Assembly: GCA_038316355.1 (NCBI GenBank)
Contig: JBBQAO010000004.1
Location: forward strand, 35,337 to 99,336
Direction: 5' to 3'
From: Ga0077527 sp038316355
GTDB lineage: Bacteria > Pseudomonadota > Gammaproteobacteria > Burkholderiales > SG8-41
DNA: 64,000 bases
How positions within the stretch are numbered: the stretch's first letter is position 1; every line of letters begins with the position of its first letter. Positions 7,774-16,873 of this stretch are shown one piece after another. The notes below the pieces were generated by a model that made no database searches, had not been told where the DNA came from, and saw only the letters and a program-made list of their open reading frames with translations. The translations under genes and the position numbers were made by a program.

Positions 7774-8886
7774 TCAGGGTGCCGCGTAACCCGCGCGGTA
7801 CCAGGCGTACAGCGTATTCATGCCGGCTGAGGATGCCGCCGTTGGCGGCAGCATGCGGCGGTCGGCAAGCTGGCTGATGCGCGCCCGCGCGCGCGCAGGC
7901 ACGGCCCAGCGTTCACCATTGATGTAAAACGCGGTTTCATCGTAGAGCAGTATCGATTGCGGTGCGAGGCGCAGTCCCTGCTTGCTGACAGTCTTGATAA
8001 ACGCCGGCAGCGACAATGCGCGTCGCGGCGCGGCGTAGACCACATGGGATTTCGGTGTGCTGAGATCTTCGCCGAGAAAACGCAGCATGTCTTCCCGCTT
8101 CCAGCGCACATTGTCGAGCAGGCGCAGCAGCCCCTGCGTCAGCTGGCTGTTGATTTTTGCGGGATGGCGGGTGGGTTTGAGTTGCGGATCGCTGTAGAGC
8201 TGTGGTGCGTCCAGCCGGTCCTGCAGGAATTCGAGAAAACGCCCGCACAGATCCTGCGCCGACGGCGCGCGAAAACCGATTGAATAGGTGATGCACTCGT
8301 CGAGCGCGACGCCATCATGCGCGCAGTGCGGCGGCAGGTAGAGCATGTCGCCAGCCTTCAGCGTCCATTCGCGACCGGCGCGGAAACGGCTGAGTATTTT
8401 CAATGGGGCATCAGGCACCAGTGCCAGATCGCGCTGACTGCTGATCTGCCAGCGGCGGCGGCCTTCGCCCTGCAGCAGGAATACATCGTAGCTGTCGAAA
8501 TGCGGCCCGACGCCGCCACCGGGTGGTGCGTAACTGACCATCAGGTCGTCGAGGCGGGCGTAGGGGATGAAATCAAACTGCGCCAGCAATGCCGAGACTT
8601 CCGGCAGCACATGATTCACACCCTGCACCAGCAGCGTCCAGTTACGGGCGGGCAATTTCGCAAAATCGCGCTGGGTAAACGGACCGTGGCTGACCTGCCA
8701 GCGTCCTCCCGTACGCGCGATCAGTCGCGATTCGGTATCCGCAGATCCGGCCATTTCCTGCAGGTCGCGACGCGTCACCAGAGGTGCGAACTGCGGCAGG
8801 CTGGCGCGGGTGAGCAGCGGCTTTTTCTGCCAGTGACGGCGCAGGAATTGCGCCGGGGTCAGTTTATTGAGCAGGGGTTTGGGCAT
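7774..8886 (-). CDS. RoxA/YcfD-like 2-oxoglutarate oxygenase (ribosomal protein L16 arginine hydroxylase family)
   Basis: A 370-residue cupin/JmjC-fold Fe(II)/2-oxoglutarate oxygenase. The iron ligands are visible as His129 and Asp131 (GPHFDSYDVF) and a distal His near residue 190 (CAHDG). The family member YcfD hydroxylates an arginine of ribosomal protein L16, so that role is likely here but inferred. The ATG at 8886 is chosen over two GTG codons immediately upstream. The C-terminal half (about 210-370) matches the winged-helix-like extension of RoxA proteins in length. Confidence 0.82.
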   Translation of the reverse strand: MPKPLLNKLTPAQFLRRHWQKKPLLTRASLPQFAPLVTRRDLQEMAGSADTESRLIARTGGRWQVSHGPFTQRDFAKLPARNWTLLVQGVNHVLPEVSALLAQFDFIPYARLDDLMVSYAPPGGGVGPHFDSYDVFLLQGEGRRRWQISSQRDLALVPDAPLKILSRFRAGREWTLKAGDMLYLPPHCAHDGVALDECITYSIGFRAPSAQDLCGRFLEFLQDRLDAPQLYSDPQLKPTRHPAKINSQLTQGLLRLLDNVRWKREDMLRFLGEDLSTPKSHVVYAAPRRALSLPAFIKTVSKQGLRLAPQSILLYDETAFYINGERWAVPARARARISQLADRRMLPPTAASSAGMNTLYAWYRAGYAAP

Positions 8887-9018
8887 CACCACGGATTATA
8901 AATTGACCGCCATCCGCCGTGCTTGACCGCAGGGCGCTTTGTTTACAAAATCCGGCATCGGGCGCCGTGCGGCGCGGGCCCGCGGTAATCCAGCGCCGCA
9001 ACCAATCAAGGAACGTTG

Positions 9019-9498
9019 ATGCAAATTGCAAAAAACACGGTGGTAACCCTGACTTTTGAACTGCTCGATGCACAGGGCAACATGATCGAAAAGGCGGAGG
9101 CGCCGATTGTCTATCTGCACGGCGGGTTCCACGGCATTTTTCCGCTGGTCGAGCAGGCGCTCGACGGCAAACTGGCGGGTGACAGTTGCAAGGTCCGGCT
9201 GGTGCCAAATGATGCCTTCGGCGAATACGATGCCAAGCTGGTGCAGGTTGAGGCGCGTGACAAGTTTCCGCCGGATGTTGCCGTCGGCATGCAGTTCGAA
9301 GGCCGTGGTGAAGAGTCCGGCCATACGGTGGTGTACACGGTGACCGATGTTGCCGCGGACAAGGTGGTGGTCGACGGCAACCATCCGCTGGCCGGGCAGA
9401 CGCTGAATTTCAATGGCACCGTGACCGCAGTGCGCGTGGCGACCGGTGAAGAAATGGAACACGGACATGTGCACGGCGCGCATGGACACCACCATTGA
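9019..9498 (+). CDS. slyD: FKBP-type peptidyl-prolyl isomerase, SlyD-like
   Basis: A 159-residue cytoplasmic prolyl isomerase and chaperone. The FKBP core is interrupted after about residue 65 by an insert-in-flap segment (NDAFGEYDAKLVQ), which defines the SlyD subfamily. The tail is short and His-rich (HGHVHGAHGHHH), suited to binding nickel or zinc. The ATG at 9019 follows an AAGGAA ribosome site; a TTG directly before it is unlikely to be used. Confidence 0.9.
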   Translation: MQIAKNTVVTLTFELLDAQGNMIEKAEAPIVYLHGGFHGIFPLVEQALDGKLAGDSCKVRLVPNDAFGEYDAKLVQVEARDKFPPDVAVGMQFEGRGEESGHTVVYTVTDVAADKVVVDGNHPLAGQTLNFNGTVTAVRVATGEEMEHGHVHGAHGHHH

Positions 9499-9515
9499 TG
9501 CCAGTGCTGAATGTT

Positions 9516-9566
9516 GAGAGAGGAATGTTGAGTGAGGAGTGAGGAGTGAGGACTGAGGGGGGGGCG
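9516..9566 (+). repeat. Short G-rich tandem repeat between slyD and mutS
   Basis: Seven-base units of the type GTGAGGA follow each other several times between the convergent ends of slyD and mutS and run out into a G-tract. The whole 119-base gap is non-coding and AT-rich towards mutS. Confidence 0.5.
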
Positions 9567-9617
9567 GGCTGAGGCGCACTGCGGTGTAATATTAAAAATA
9601 TTAATAAAAACAAATAG

Positions 9618-12200
9618 TTACTGTTTTTTCTCGCCCTGCGCCAGTTCGCGCAGCCGGTAGAGCAGATCCAGCGCATCACGCGGCGTCAGTGCATCCGGAT
9701 CGCAATCGCGCAGCATATCCACTGCGGGATGTGGCTCCGGTGCCGCCGGTTCATGGCTGGCAGCAGAAGAGCCGGCAAACAAATCACCCTGCGCTACCTG
9801 TGCTGCAGCCGCGGCTTCCAGATCGGCGAGACGTTTTTTTGCACTGCGGATCACTGCGCCGGGCACGCCCGCGAGTTGCGCCACCTGTAAACCGTAGCTG
9901 CGACTCGCCGGTCCTTCCTCGACGCTGTGCAGGAACACGATGCGATCCTTGTGTTCGACGGCATCGAGATGCACGTTGGCCACCTGTTTGAATTCCACCG
10001 CGAGCTGCGTCAGCTCGAAATAATGCGTGGCAAACAGCGTGTAACAGGCATTACGCTCAATCAAGTGGCGCGCAATCGCCCAGGCCAGCGCGAGGCCGTC
10101 GTAGGTTGAGGTGCCGCGGCCGATTTCATCCATCAGCACGAGACTCTGCGGCGTGGCGTGATGCAGGATGTACGCGGCTTCGGTCATCTCGACAATGATG
10201 GTCGAACGGCCGCCAGCCAGGTCGTCGGCAGCGCCAATGCGGGTGAAGATGCGGTCCAGCGGCCCCAGCCGTGCGCGCGTCGCCGGCACGAACGATCCGC
10301 AATGCGCGAGCAGGGCGATCAGTGCGGTCTGCCGCATGTAAGTTGATTTACCACCCATGTTCGGGCCGGTGATCAGCAGCATGCGTCGTGCGGCCGCCAG
10401 CCGTGCATCGTTGGCAATGAAGGGGCTGGCCTGCGCTTCGACCACCGGGTGGCGGCCCGCAGTAATGTCGATCACCGGCTCGTCAGTGAATTCCGGCGCG
10501 GACCAGCTGAGTGCCGCCGCGCGTTCAGCGAAGGTCGCCAGCATGTCGAGTTCGGCCAGCGCTGCCGCGACGCGCTGCAGAGCCGGCACGTGGGGAGCCA
10601 GCTTTACCAGCAACTGGTCGTAGAGCAGTTTTTCCCGCGCCAGCGCGCGGTCCTGCGCCGACAGCGCCTTGTCTTCAAAGGTCTTCAGTTCCGGCGTGAT
10701 GTAACGCTCGGCATTCTTGAGTGTCTGTCGGCGGCGGTAATCGTCCGGGACTTTTTCCGACTGCGCGCGCGTGACTTCGATGTAAAAGCCGTGCACACGG
10801 TTGAATTCCACTTTCAGCGTACTGATGCCGGTGCGCGTGCGTTCGCGGATTTCGAGTTCGGCGAGGAATGCGCCGCAGTTGTCCTGAATGCCGCGCAGTT
10901 CATCGAGATCAGCGTCGTAGCCGTCGGCGATGACGCCGCCTTCGCGGATCACCGAGGACGGCTCGGATTTGACGGCTGCTATCAGCAGGGCCGCCAGTTC
11001 ATGCTGCGGGGCGAGGTCGGCGGCCAGTGCGCGCAGGCGGGTGGTGCCCGTATCGTTTAATGCCTGCACCAGCTCCGGCAGTCTTTGCAGCGAACCACGC
11101 AGCCCGGACAGATCGCGCGGTCGTGCAGTGGCGAGTGCAACCCGGGCCGCGATGCGCTCCACATCGGAAAATTGCTTTAACGCGCCGCGCAGGGTGGCAT
11201 GGCGTTCGTTATCGATCAGTTCGGCAACAGCCTGATGCAGCGACTGCACCAGCGCACGATCGGTCAGCGGGTGGTGCAGCGCATGGCGCAGGCGGCGGCT
11301 GCCCATGCCGGTGGCACAGGTATCGAGCAGTGACAGCAGCGTCGGCGCCGGTTCGCCACGGATGGTTTCGGTCAACTCGAGGTTGCGCCGTGTCGCCGGA
11401 TCCATGCGCAGGTACGCGCGCTCGGTTTCCACGGTCAGCGCGCGGACATGGGCAATGGCTGATCCCTGCGTGGATTTGGCATAGTCGAGCAAGGCGCCTG
11501 CGGCGGCCACTGCAACGTCCAGCGTTTGCGCCCCAAAGCCGCTCAGGTCGTGGGTTTCAAACTGCGCGCACAAGGTACGGCGTGCGGTATCGGTATCAAA
11601 ACGCCACGGCGGCAGGCGACGGACTGCAGTGCCGTCATCCACCATGTCCGGCGTTGCGCCCTCGGCGATCAGGATTTCGGCGGGGCGCAGGCGTTCGATC
11701 TCGGCAGCAAAATTCGCCGGCGCGGTTTCCATTACGCAGAACCGTCCGGAAGCCAGCGACAGCCAGGCCAGCCCCAGCAGGTTGCCGCTGCGGTGCACGG
11801 CGAGCAGCAGGTTTTCGCTTTTTTCGTCGAGCAGCGCCGATTCGGTCAGCGTGCCCGGCGTGACGATGCGCATCACCTTGCGCTCGACGGGGCCCTTGGA
11901 CGTGGCGGGGTCACCGATCTGTTCGCAGATCGCGACGGACTCGCCAAGCTTTACCAGTTTGGCCAGATACGGATCCAGCGCATGGAAGGGCACGCCGGCC
12001 ATCTTGATTGGGGTGCCCGCGGATTCGCCGCGGGTCGTCAGGGTGATGTCGAGCAGTCGTGCGGCGCGCTCGGCATCGTCGAAAAACAGCTCGTAGAAAT
12101 CACCCATGCGGTAGAACACCAGCTGATCCGGGTGCTCTGATTTGATGCGGAGGTACTGCTGCATCATCGGGGTATGTTTGCTAAATGCGGGGTCGTTCAA
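9618..12200 (-). CDS. mutS: DNA mismatch repair protein MutS
   Basis: An 860-residue mismatch-recognition ATPase. The mismatch-binding Phe-x-Glu wedge is in the N-terminal FYRMGDFYELF. The connector, lever and clamp domains follow, then the ATPase with Walker A GPNMGGKST and the signature DEIGRGTSTYDG. A C-terminal helical region ends in a short dimerisation segment. The TTG at 12200 is chosen because it retains the usual residues before HTPMMQQYLRIK; an ATG at 12167 is the alternative. It is divergent from the integrase gene, so the accessory island abuts mutS. Confidence 0.96.
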   Translation of the reverse strand: MNDPAFSKHTPMMQQYLRIKSEHPDQLVFYRMGDFYELFFDDAERAARLLDITLTTRGESAGTPIKMAGVPFHALDPYLAKLVKLGESVAICEQIGDPATSKGPVERKVMRIVTPGTLTESALLDEKSENLLLAVHRSGNLLGLAWLSLASGRFCVMETAPANFAAEIERLRPAEILIAEGATPDMVDDGTAVRRLPPWRFDTDTARRTLCAQFETHDLSGFGAQTLDVAVAAAGALLDYAKSTQGSAIAHVRALTVETERAYLRMDPATRRNLELTETIRGEPAPTLLSLLDTCATGMGSRRLRHALHHPLTDRALVQSLHQAVAELIDNERHATLRGALKQFSDVERIAARVALATARPRDLSGLRGSLQRLPELVQALNDTGTTRLRALAADLAPQHELAALLIAAVKSEPSSVIREGGVIADGYDADLDELRGIQDNCGAFLAELEIRERTRTGISTLKVEFNRVHGFYIEVTRAQSEKVPDDYRRRQTLKNAERYITPELKTFEDKALSAQDRALAREKLLYDQLLVKLAPHVPALQRVAAALAELDMLATFAERAAALSWSAPEFTDEPVIDITAGRHPVVEAQASPFIANDARLAAARRMLLITGPNMGGKSTYMRQTALIALLAHCGSFVPATRARLGPLDRIFTRIGAADDLAGGRSTIIVEMTEAAYILHHATPQSLVLMDEIGRGTSTYDGLALAWAIARHLIERNACYTLFATHYFELTQLAVEFKQVANVHLDAVEHKDRIVFLHSVEEGPASRSYGLQVAQLAGVPGAVIRSAKKRLADLEAAAAAQVAQGDLFAGSSAASHEPAAPEPHPAVDMLRDCDPDALTPRDALDLLYRLRELAQGEKKQ

Positions 12201-12358
12201 GTTCTTGTCATCCTGAGAAAAACTGACTGTAACTATCTATTTTTATGAGGATTTATCTGATTTTTGTGCGGCGCTTCGTGTCCAGACTCGACCATTCTCG
12301 TCCAGTCTTGCCAGGCTGTTTGGTGTAGGTGGCGGTATAGGTCTACGATCAAATCGAC

Positions 12359-13678
12359 ATGAGAAAACCACCACCAATACTGACTCCTCGGATTATCGCC
12401 GACATGCGGTCGGGTGACGAGTGTGGTGATCCCGATTACCCGGGTTTACGTATACGCCGCACAAATGCCGCCCGCGTGTTTTTCCACCGCTATCGGGCGC
12501 GTGATGGCGCGCTACGGGAGATCAAGCTTGGGGAGTTTGGTCCCATGACCCTGGCGGAAGCCCGTAAGGCATTAGGGAGGCTCAAACTTGAACGGGAAAG
12601 AGGTGTCGATCCGCAACTGCAGAAACAGCAGGCACGCACAGAAGCGCGGCGGCAGCGTGAAGCCGAGAAACTGGCGAGTTATACGGTGGAGAAACTCGTA
12701 GAGGATTTCGTTGCAGAGAAACTGGATGCGCAGAAGAGAGGTGCCGAGGGTGCACGGCTGTTACGCCGTGATCTGCTTCCCAAGCTGGGCGATCGCGCCG
12801 CAACCGCATTGACAAGACGTGAACTGCAGGACGAAGTCATCCGACCGATGTTGAAGCGAGCGCCCCGCGGAGGAACGTATCTTCTTTCCCGCATACGTTG
12901 CGCCTATGCCCACGCTGCAGAACAAGGGCGCATTCCCGATGATTTTGTGTTTCCGACACTGGGTATCAAGGGCGCACCCCAGGTGCGCAGGAAGCGCGCT
13001 TTTACCGATGCCGAGCTCGCGACATTCATGCGGTGGCTGCCACACAGCCCCTACAGCCGTACCGTGCGCGATGCGCTTGCCTTGGTGCTGTTCACCGGTT
13101 GCCGCTCGGGCGAAGTGGTCGCTGCGCTCTGGCGCGATATCGATCTTGAGCGCGCGGTTTGGACGATCCGCGAGACCAAGAATGGTGAACCCCATGCCGT
13201 AATGCTGCCAAGCCAGGCTGTTGAGCTATTAAAGGCGCGCAAAGCGTTGCACGACATCTTTGTTTTTCCCTCACCTATGGGCGGCCGGCATATCGTGCAA
13301 AAAGCGCTTGGCCTCGCGCAATACGTGGCGCGTAAGAAAACCAAGGATGGAAAGCGGGCCGATCCAATTGAGGTGGCGTGGACGGTTCATGATTTGCGCC
13401 GTACGGCGGCCACGGGCCTGGCGAGGCTCGGCTGCCCGCGCGTCGTGCAGGACCGCATCCTAAACCACGTCGATAGCTCGGTAAGCGCCATCTATGACCG
13501 GCATCGTTATGACGCCGAGGCACGAGACTGGCTGCAGAAGTGGGCCGATAAGCTGGATGCCCTGCGCGGCAACAATGTCGTCATGCTCCAGGCAAGCATT
13601 TCTTCCATGCCTGGAATTCAAGCAGGCGCAGCCGATAGCGGGCAACGTTTCCTTCGTGCAGGTGATGTAAATCGTTGA
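12359..13678 (+). CDS. Tyrosine recombinase/integrase, P4-like with DUF4102-type N-terminus
   Basis: A 439-residue site-specific recombinase. An N-terminal arm-binding domain spans about residues 1-90, a core-binding domain about 108-205, and a catalytic domain from about 215. The catalytic residues are Arg249 (TGCRSGE), Lys274, His344/Arg347 (HDLRR), His370 and Tyr379. The last ~30 residues lie after the usual end of the fold and are encoded antisense to the end of the Fic gene. It is the first gene of the accessory island and probably drove its insertion beside mutS. No att repeat was found by eye. Confidence 0.9.
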   Translation: MRKPPPILTPRIIADMRSGDECGDPDYPGLRIRRTNAARVFFHRYRARDGALREIKLGEFGPMTLAEARKALGRLKLERERGVDPQLQKQQARTEARRQREAEKLASYTVEKLVEDFVAEKLDAQKRGAEGARLLRRDLLPKLGDRAATALTRRELQDEVIRPMLKRAPRGGTYLLSRIRCAYAHAAEQGRIPDDFVFPTLGIKGAPQVRRKRAFTDAELATFMRWLPHSPYSRTVRDALALVLFTGCRSGEVVAALWRDIDLERAVWTIRETKNGEPHAVMLPSQAVELLKARKALHDIFVFPSPMGGRHIVQKALGLAQYVARKKTKDGKRADPIEVAWTVHDLRRTAATGLARLGCPRVVQDRILNHVDSSVSAIYDRHRYDAEARDWLQKWADKLDALRGNNVVMLQASISSMPGIQAGAADSGQRFLRAGDVNR

Positions 13679-14984
13679 AGGCCATCGCCACAAACTGGTC
13701 CAGATCCGCAGGCGGTACGAGGGGCGCGGCGAGTTCGCGGATAAGCGGTGCCTCAATCGATCTTTCCCCGCGCACGATCTGGCTTACCACCTCGACAAGA
13801 GCTTCGCGGTTTCTCAGGCGCAGCGGGTCGGGTTCGGGGAGCGAATCCTTGATCGCCACGTAGCGCTGACATGAGCGTTCGTAAGCCCAGACGAAAACGT
13901 CGCGCAGTAGTTCGATGCGATTGAATTCGTACACGCCCAAGGTCCCGTCGACGTAAGCCTGCTCGGGCACGTCCACGAAGGAGAGCGGCGACAGGTTGTG
14001 TTTGATGAGCGGGATGTTGGCCCCCAGCCGCGAAACGCGCTTATTGACGTCGAGAAAGGGCTGCAAATAGGGAATGTGCGCCATCACGAAGAAAGCCTGC
14101 TCGAACGGATCGCGGATGGCGTTCGCCTTGTCGAGGATGAGCCGGAAGCAATCATCGATCTGCTGGGGAACCGCCAATGGGTAAAAGACACTGCCGCCGA
14201 TTTCAACGACCGTCGTGCGCAGGCGCCCGGAAGCATCAGAGTCCGTCAGCAGGTTTTCCGACAACAAGGCGTGCAGATTGAAGAAGGTGAACGCGTTGAA
14301 GCCGATCTCGTCGGCGTGGCCGACGAGCATCTCGATGGCCGCCTTGTGGTTGAGGATCATCTGCGCCTCGCGTTGATCCTTGCCATCCGCGGCGTGTCCG
14401 AATTCGATGAGATTCTGGGTATCGAGGCGGCTGTAGGTGTTGCCTTCAAGCCGGCTTGATGACCACGAAAGGTCGATCATCAGACGGTTCAGAATATCGC
14501 GCGCATACGTGCCGGCGGGATGTTCCCTTGCGGGCGAGCGGCCAGATGCATGCAAGTGGCTGCGCACCGAATCGGGCAGGTATGCCGAACGGTTTGGTTC
14601 GTAGCCGTCGAGGAATTTGCGGTTGTAGCCGATCGGCTTGCGATCGGTAATCGGGCGGCGCACGAGGTCCCTGACTTGCGTTCCCTGCAGCGACAACGGG
14701 ACGTAGCTTTCTCCGTGCGCAATGAGCGTGAGTGGTTCAAGGACAACGCGCACGTCGCCGGTGATTGGGACAAGCAGATAGCGGCTGGCACGGCCTTCAC
14801 CCTGCCTGAGTACGCGGTTGGCCTTGACGAGTTCGCGGAGACGGCGCTGTAGCGTCCGGCGGTCGAAGTCCAAGCCTTCGGTCTTGCAGGCTTGTTCAAG
14901 TTCCGCGATGGCCAGCCCGGTTTTGTGGGGAGCCAGAAGAACAGCGATCTTGTCGAGTTCTTGCTGATCAATGCGTTTCGGCAT
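13581..14984 (-). CDS. Fic-domain protein with N-terminal winged helix and variant active-site motif
   Basis: A 467-residue protein. Residues 1-70 look like a winged-helix DNA-binding domain (RRTLQRRLRELVKANRVLRQGEGRASRYLL). The Fic domain covers about 165-340. An inhibitory-helix motif of the S-x3-E-G type is visible at Ser176-Glu180-Gly181. The core motif reads QPFLDVNKRVSR (308-319) where classical enzymes have HPFxxGNGRxxR, so the catalytic His is Gln308 and the GNG is VNK. AMPylation by the standard mechanism is therefore doubtful; the protein may be a regulator. Its 3' end overlaps the integrase gene tail to tail by 98 bases. Confidence 0.8.
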   Translation of the reverse strand: MPKRIDQQELDKIAVLLAPHKTGLAIAELEQACKTEGLDFDRRTLQRRLRELVKANRVLRQGEGRASRYLLVPITGDVRVVLEPLTLIAHGESYVPLSLQGTQVRDLVRRPITDRKPIGYNRKFLDGYEPNRSAYLPDSVRSHLHASGRSPAREHPAGTYARDILNRLMIDLSWSSSRLEGNTYSRLDTQNLIEFGHAADGKDQREAQMILNHKAAIEMLVGHADEIGFNAFTFFNLHALLSENLLTDSDASGRLRTTVVEIGGSVFYPLAVPQQIDDCFRLILDKANAIRDPFEQAFFVMAHIPYLQPFLDVNKRVSRLGANIPLIKHNLSPLSFVDVPEQAYVDGTLGVYEFNRIELLRDVFVWAYERSCQRYVAIKDSLPEPDPLRLRNREALVEVVSQIVRGERSIEAPLIRELAAPLVPPADLDQFVAMAFNDLHHLHEGNVARYRLRLLEFQAWKKCLPGA

Positions 14985-15076
14985 TTTGTGTCGCGATTCT
15001 GAGTTTTACGACAGTATAATGGTTTATATGTCGCGTAATAAAGCATTTTGTCGCGAATGCCAGTTTTTGCGACACA
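14985..15076 (-). promoter_or_regulatory. Fic gene control region with repeated GCGACA motifs
   Basis: Five copies of a TGTCGCGA-like half-site, in both orientations, lie at 14989, 15004, 15029, 15046 and 15064. Read along the Fic gene they appear as CGCGACAnAA units placed around a possible -10 element TATACT. The layout suits a multi-site operator, perhaps bound by the Fic protein's own winged helix. Confidence 0.45.
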
Positions 15077-15106
15077 ACGGGAGCGATTGCCTGGTAGCCG
15101 CCACTG

Positions 15107-15187
15107 ATGATTAGATATAGTTATAAAATTACAATAAAATACGAATAATTAATCTTTATCTAATCACTACCCCTGCATGTGATTAGA
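15107..15187 (+). promoter_or_regulatory. Probable AbiEi operator upstream of the AbiE pair
   Basis: A perfect 9-bp inverted repeat, TCTAATCAC and GTGATTAGA, spans 15159-15187 with an 11-base spacer. A further half-site TGATTAGATA lies at 15107. The stretch is very AT-rich and directly precedes the antitoxin start. Characterised AbiEi proteins bind inverted repeats upstream of their operon to repress it, so this is the likely autoregulatory site. Confidence 0.55.
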
Positions 15188-15210
15188 ATACGATGTAATA
15201 TTCTAAAATA

Positions 15211-15966
15211 ATGGGAAATCCCAAGCATTCTCTAATCAAGCAGCTCCAGACCAGCATTCCACGCGGGGCGCCATTCAACGTGGGTGCGCTCGCGCGCCTA
15301 GGCGTCTCCTCGAAGCTTGCGGCCCACTACGCCGCGACAGGTTGGCTGGTGCGGCTGGCGCAGGGCGTGTACGCCTTTCCTGCCGACGAACTGAGCGCGC
15401 ACGGGACGATAAAGTTTCTTCAGACCCGCGTCGCCGGCCTGCACGTGGCAGGCAAGAGCGCGCTCGCCTTGCATGGCGTGCGCCACAATCTGGCCACGCG
15501 CGAGCAGTGGGTGCTCTGGGGCGATGCGCGCTTCGCGCTGCCGGCATGGTTCACCACGCGCTTTCCCGCGCGTTACGTGTCGGCCCGGCTGTTCGATTGG
15601 CCGGACGAGGCGTTGCCCGCAAAGACCCTGGCCACGCCACCCGGCGTGACCGACGGATTGCGCGTGTCGGTGCCCGAGCGCGCGCTGCTCGAGTTGCTGT
15701 ACGACGTGGGCACCCGTCAGGGCTTGGAAGAAGCGCGCAACCTGTTCGAGGGCCTGAGCCATCCGCGTAAGGAGATGCTCGGCCGCCTGCTTGCCTGTTG
15801 CACCAGCGTCAAGACGGTGCGGCTCTTCCTGACCTGGGCACGCGAGACAAAGGTGGTGGACGTTGCCGCCCTCCAGCAGCAGTACACCCTGCCGGTCGGC
15901 AGCGACAAGCGCTGGATGACCCGCCTGAAAGACGGCACCTTGCTGAGCCTGAAGCCGTATGGATAA
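15211..15966 (+). CDS. AbiEi-family type IV antitoxin/transcriptional regulator
   Basis: A 251-residue protein with an N-terminal winged-helix segment (about 10-50, GVSSKLAAHYAATGWLVRLAQGVY) and an AbiEi-type C-terminal domain. In AbiE systems this protein represses its own operon and blocks toxicity of AbiEii without lasting protein-protein contact. Its stop overlaps the start of the toxin gene by eight bases, the normal arrangement. Inverted repeats just upstream support autoregulation. Confidence 0.85.
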   Translation: MGNPKHSLIKQLQTSIPRGAPFNVGALARLGVSSKLAAHYAATGWLVRLAQGVYAFPADELSAHGTIKFLQTRVAGLHVAGKSALALHGVRHNLATREQWVLWGDARFALPAWFTTRFPARYVSARLFDWPDEALPAKTLATPPGVTDGLRVSVPERALLELLYDVGTRQGLEEARNLFEGLSHPRKEMLGRLLACCTSVKTVRLFLTWARETKVVDVAALQQQYTLPVGSDKRWMTRLKDGTLLSLKPYG

Positions 15967-16873
15967 AGTCTATGCTGATGCCGTGCGCCTGCTGCTGGCC
16001 GCCGCGCCTGAAGTCTTCGCCAACGACATCTTCGCGATGAAGGGCGGCACCGCCATCAACCTTTTTGTGCGCGACATGCCGCGCCTGTCAGTCGACATCG
16101 ACGTCGTCTACATGCCATGGCAAGTCCCGCGCGAGCAAGCGCTGGCGGCCATCGCGGACGAAATCGAAGCCATCGCCGGGCGGCTCGCCAAACGCGGCAT
16201 GCGCACACGCAAGGTGGCGAGCAAGGATCTCGGCGATACCAAACCGCTGATCGAGCGCGACGACAATCAGGTGAAGGTCGAAGTCAATGCGGTTTTCCGC
16301 GGAACCGTTCTGCCGGTCGAGCGGCGCCGCCTGACGCCGAGGACGGCCGAAATGTTCGGCGCCGAACTCGAACTGCCCGTCCTTGCCATGGCCGAACTCT
16401 ACGGCAGCAAACTCGTGGCCGCGATGGACCGGCAACATCCCCGCGATCTGTTCGACGCGTGGCAGATGTTCGCCTCAGACGGATTGTCCGACGCGACGGT
16501 GGAGTGCTTCGTCACCTACCTGGCCGGTCACAACCGGCCGACGCATGAGGTCCTGTTCGGCAACGACAAAGACATCGCTGACGAATACCGAAGCACCTTC
16601 GTCGGCATGACCGCGGATCCGGTCAGCCTTGAGACGCTGCTGGAAACGCGCGCGCGAGTGCGCGCGGAACTGCCGCAACGGTTGACCGGCAGGCAGCGTC
16701 AATTCCTGATCGGCCTTGCGCGCGCGCAGCCCGACTGGAGCCTGCTGCAATGTCCGCACGCCGCCGATTTGCCCGCGCTTCGCTGGAAGCTCGCGAACCT
16801 GCAGACTTTCAGCAAGCGCCGGCCAGGGGATTTCGAGAGTCAAGCCATGGCGCTGGAAACCAAATTGGGTTGA
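15959..16873 (+). CDS. AbiEii-family nucleotidyltransferase toxin
   Basis: A 304-residue nucleotidyltransferase of the AbiEii/MenT type. The signature KGGT (28-31) and SVDID (44-48, with Asp46 and Asp48 as metal ligands) give the GG-S/T-x(n)-DxD pattern. Lys and Glu residues further in (VKVEVNAVFRG) match later motifs. Family members transfer nucleotides to tRNA or similar targets and cause reversible growth arrest during phage infection. The gene is translationally coupled to its antitoxin. The second half (about 215-304) is helical and family-specific. Confidence 0.85.
   Translation: MDKVYADAVRLLLAAAPEVFANDIFAMKGGTAINLFVRDMPRLSVDIDVVYMPWQVPREQALAAIADEIEAIAGRLAKRGMRTRKVASKDLGDTKPLIERDDNQVKVEVNAVFRGTVLPVERRRLTPRTAEMFGAELELPVLAMAELYGSKLVAAMDRQHPRDLFDAWQMFASDGLSDATVECFVTYLAGHNRPTHEVLFGNDKDIADEYRSTFVGMTADPVSLETLLETRARVRAELPQRLTGRQRQFLIGLARAQPDWSLLQCPHAADLPALRWKLANLQTFSKRRPGDFESQAMALETKLG

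Noticed and set aside
12201..12358. Possible attachment site near CGTCCAG/GTCCAG words beside the integrase
   Set aside because: No matching copy was seen at the right side of the island, so no att pair can be supported.
13460..13756. 98-codon minus-strand frame near the integrase end
   Set aside because: It is out of frame with the Fic protein and antisense to the integrase catalytic domain.
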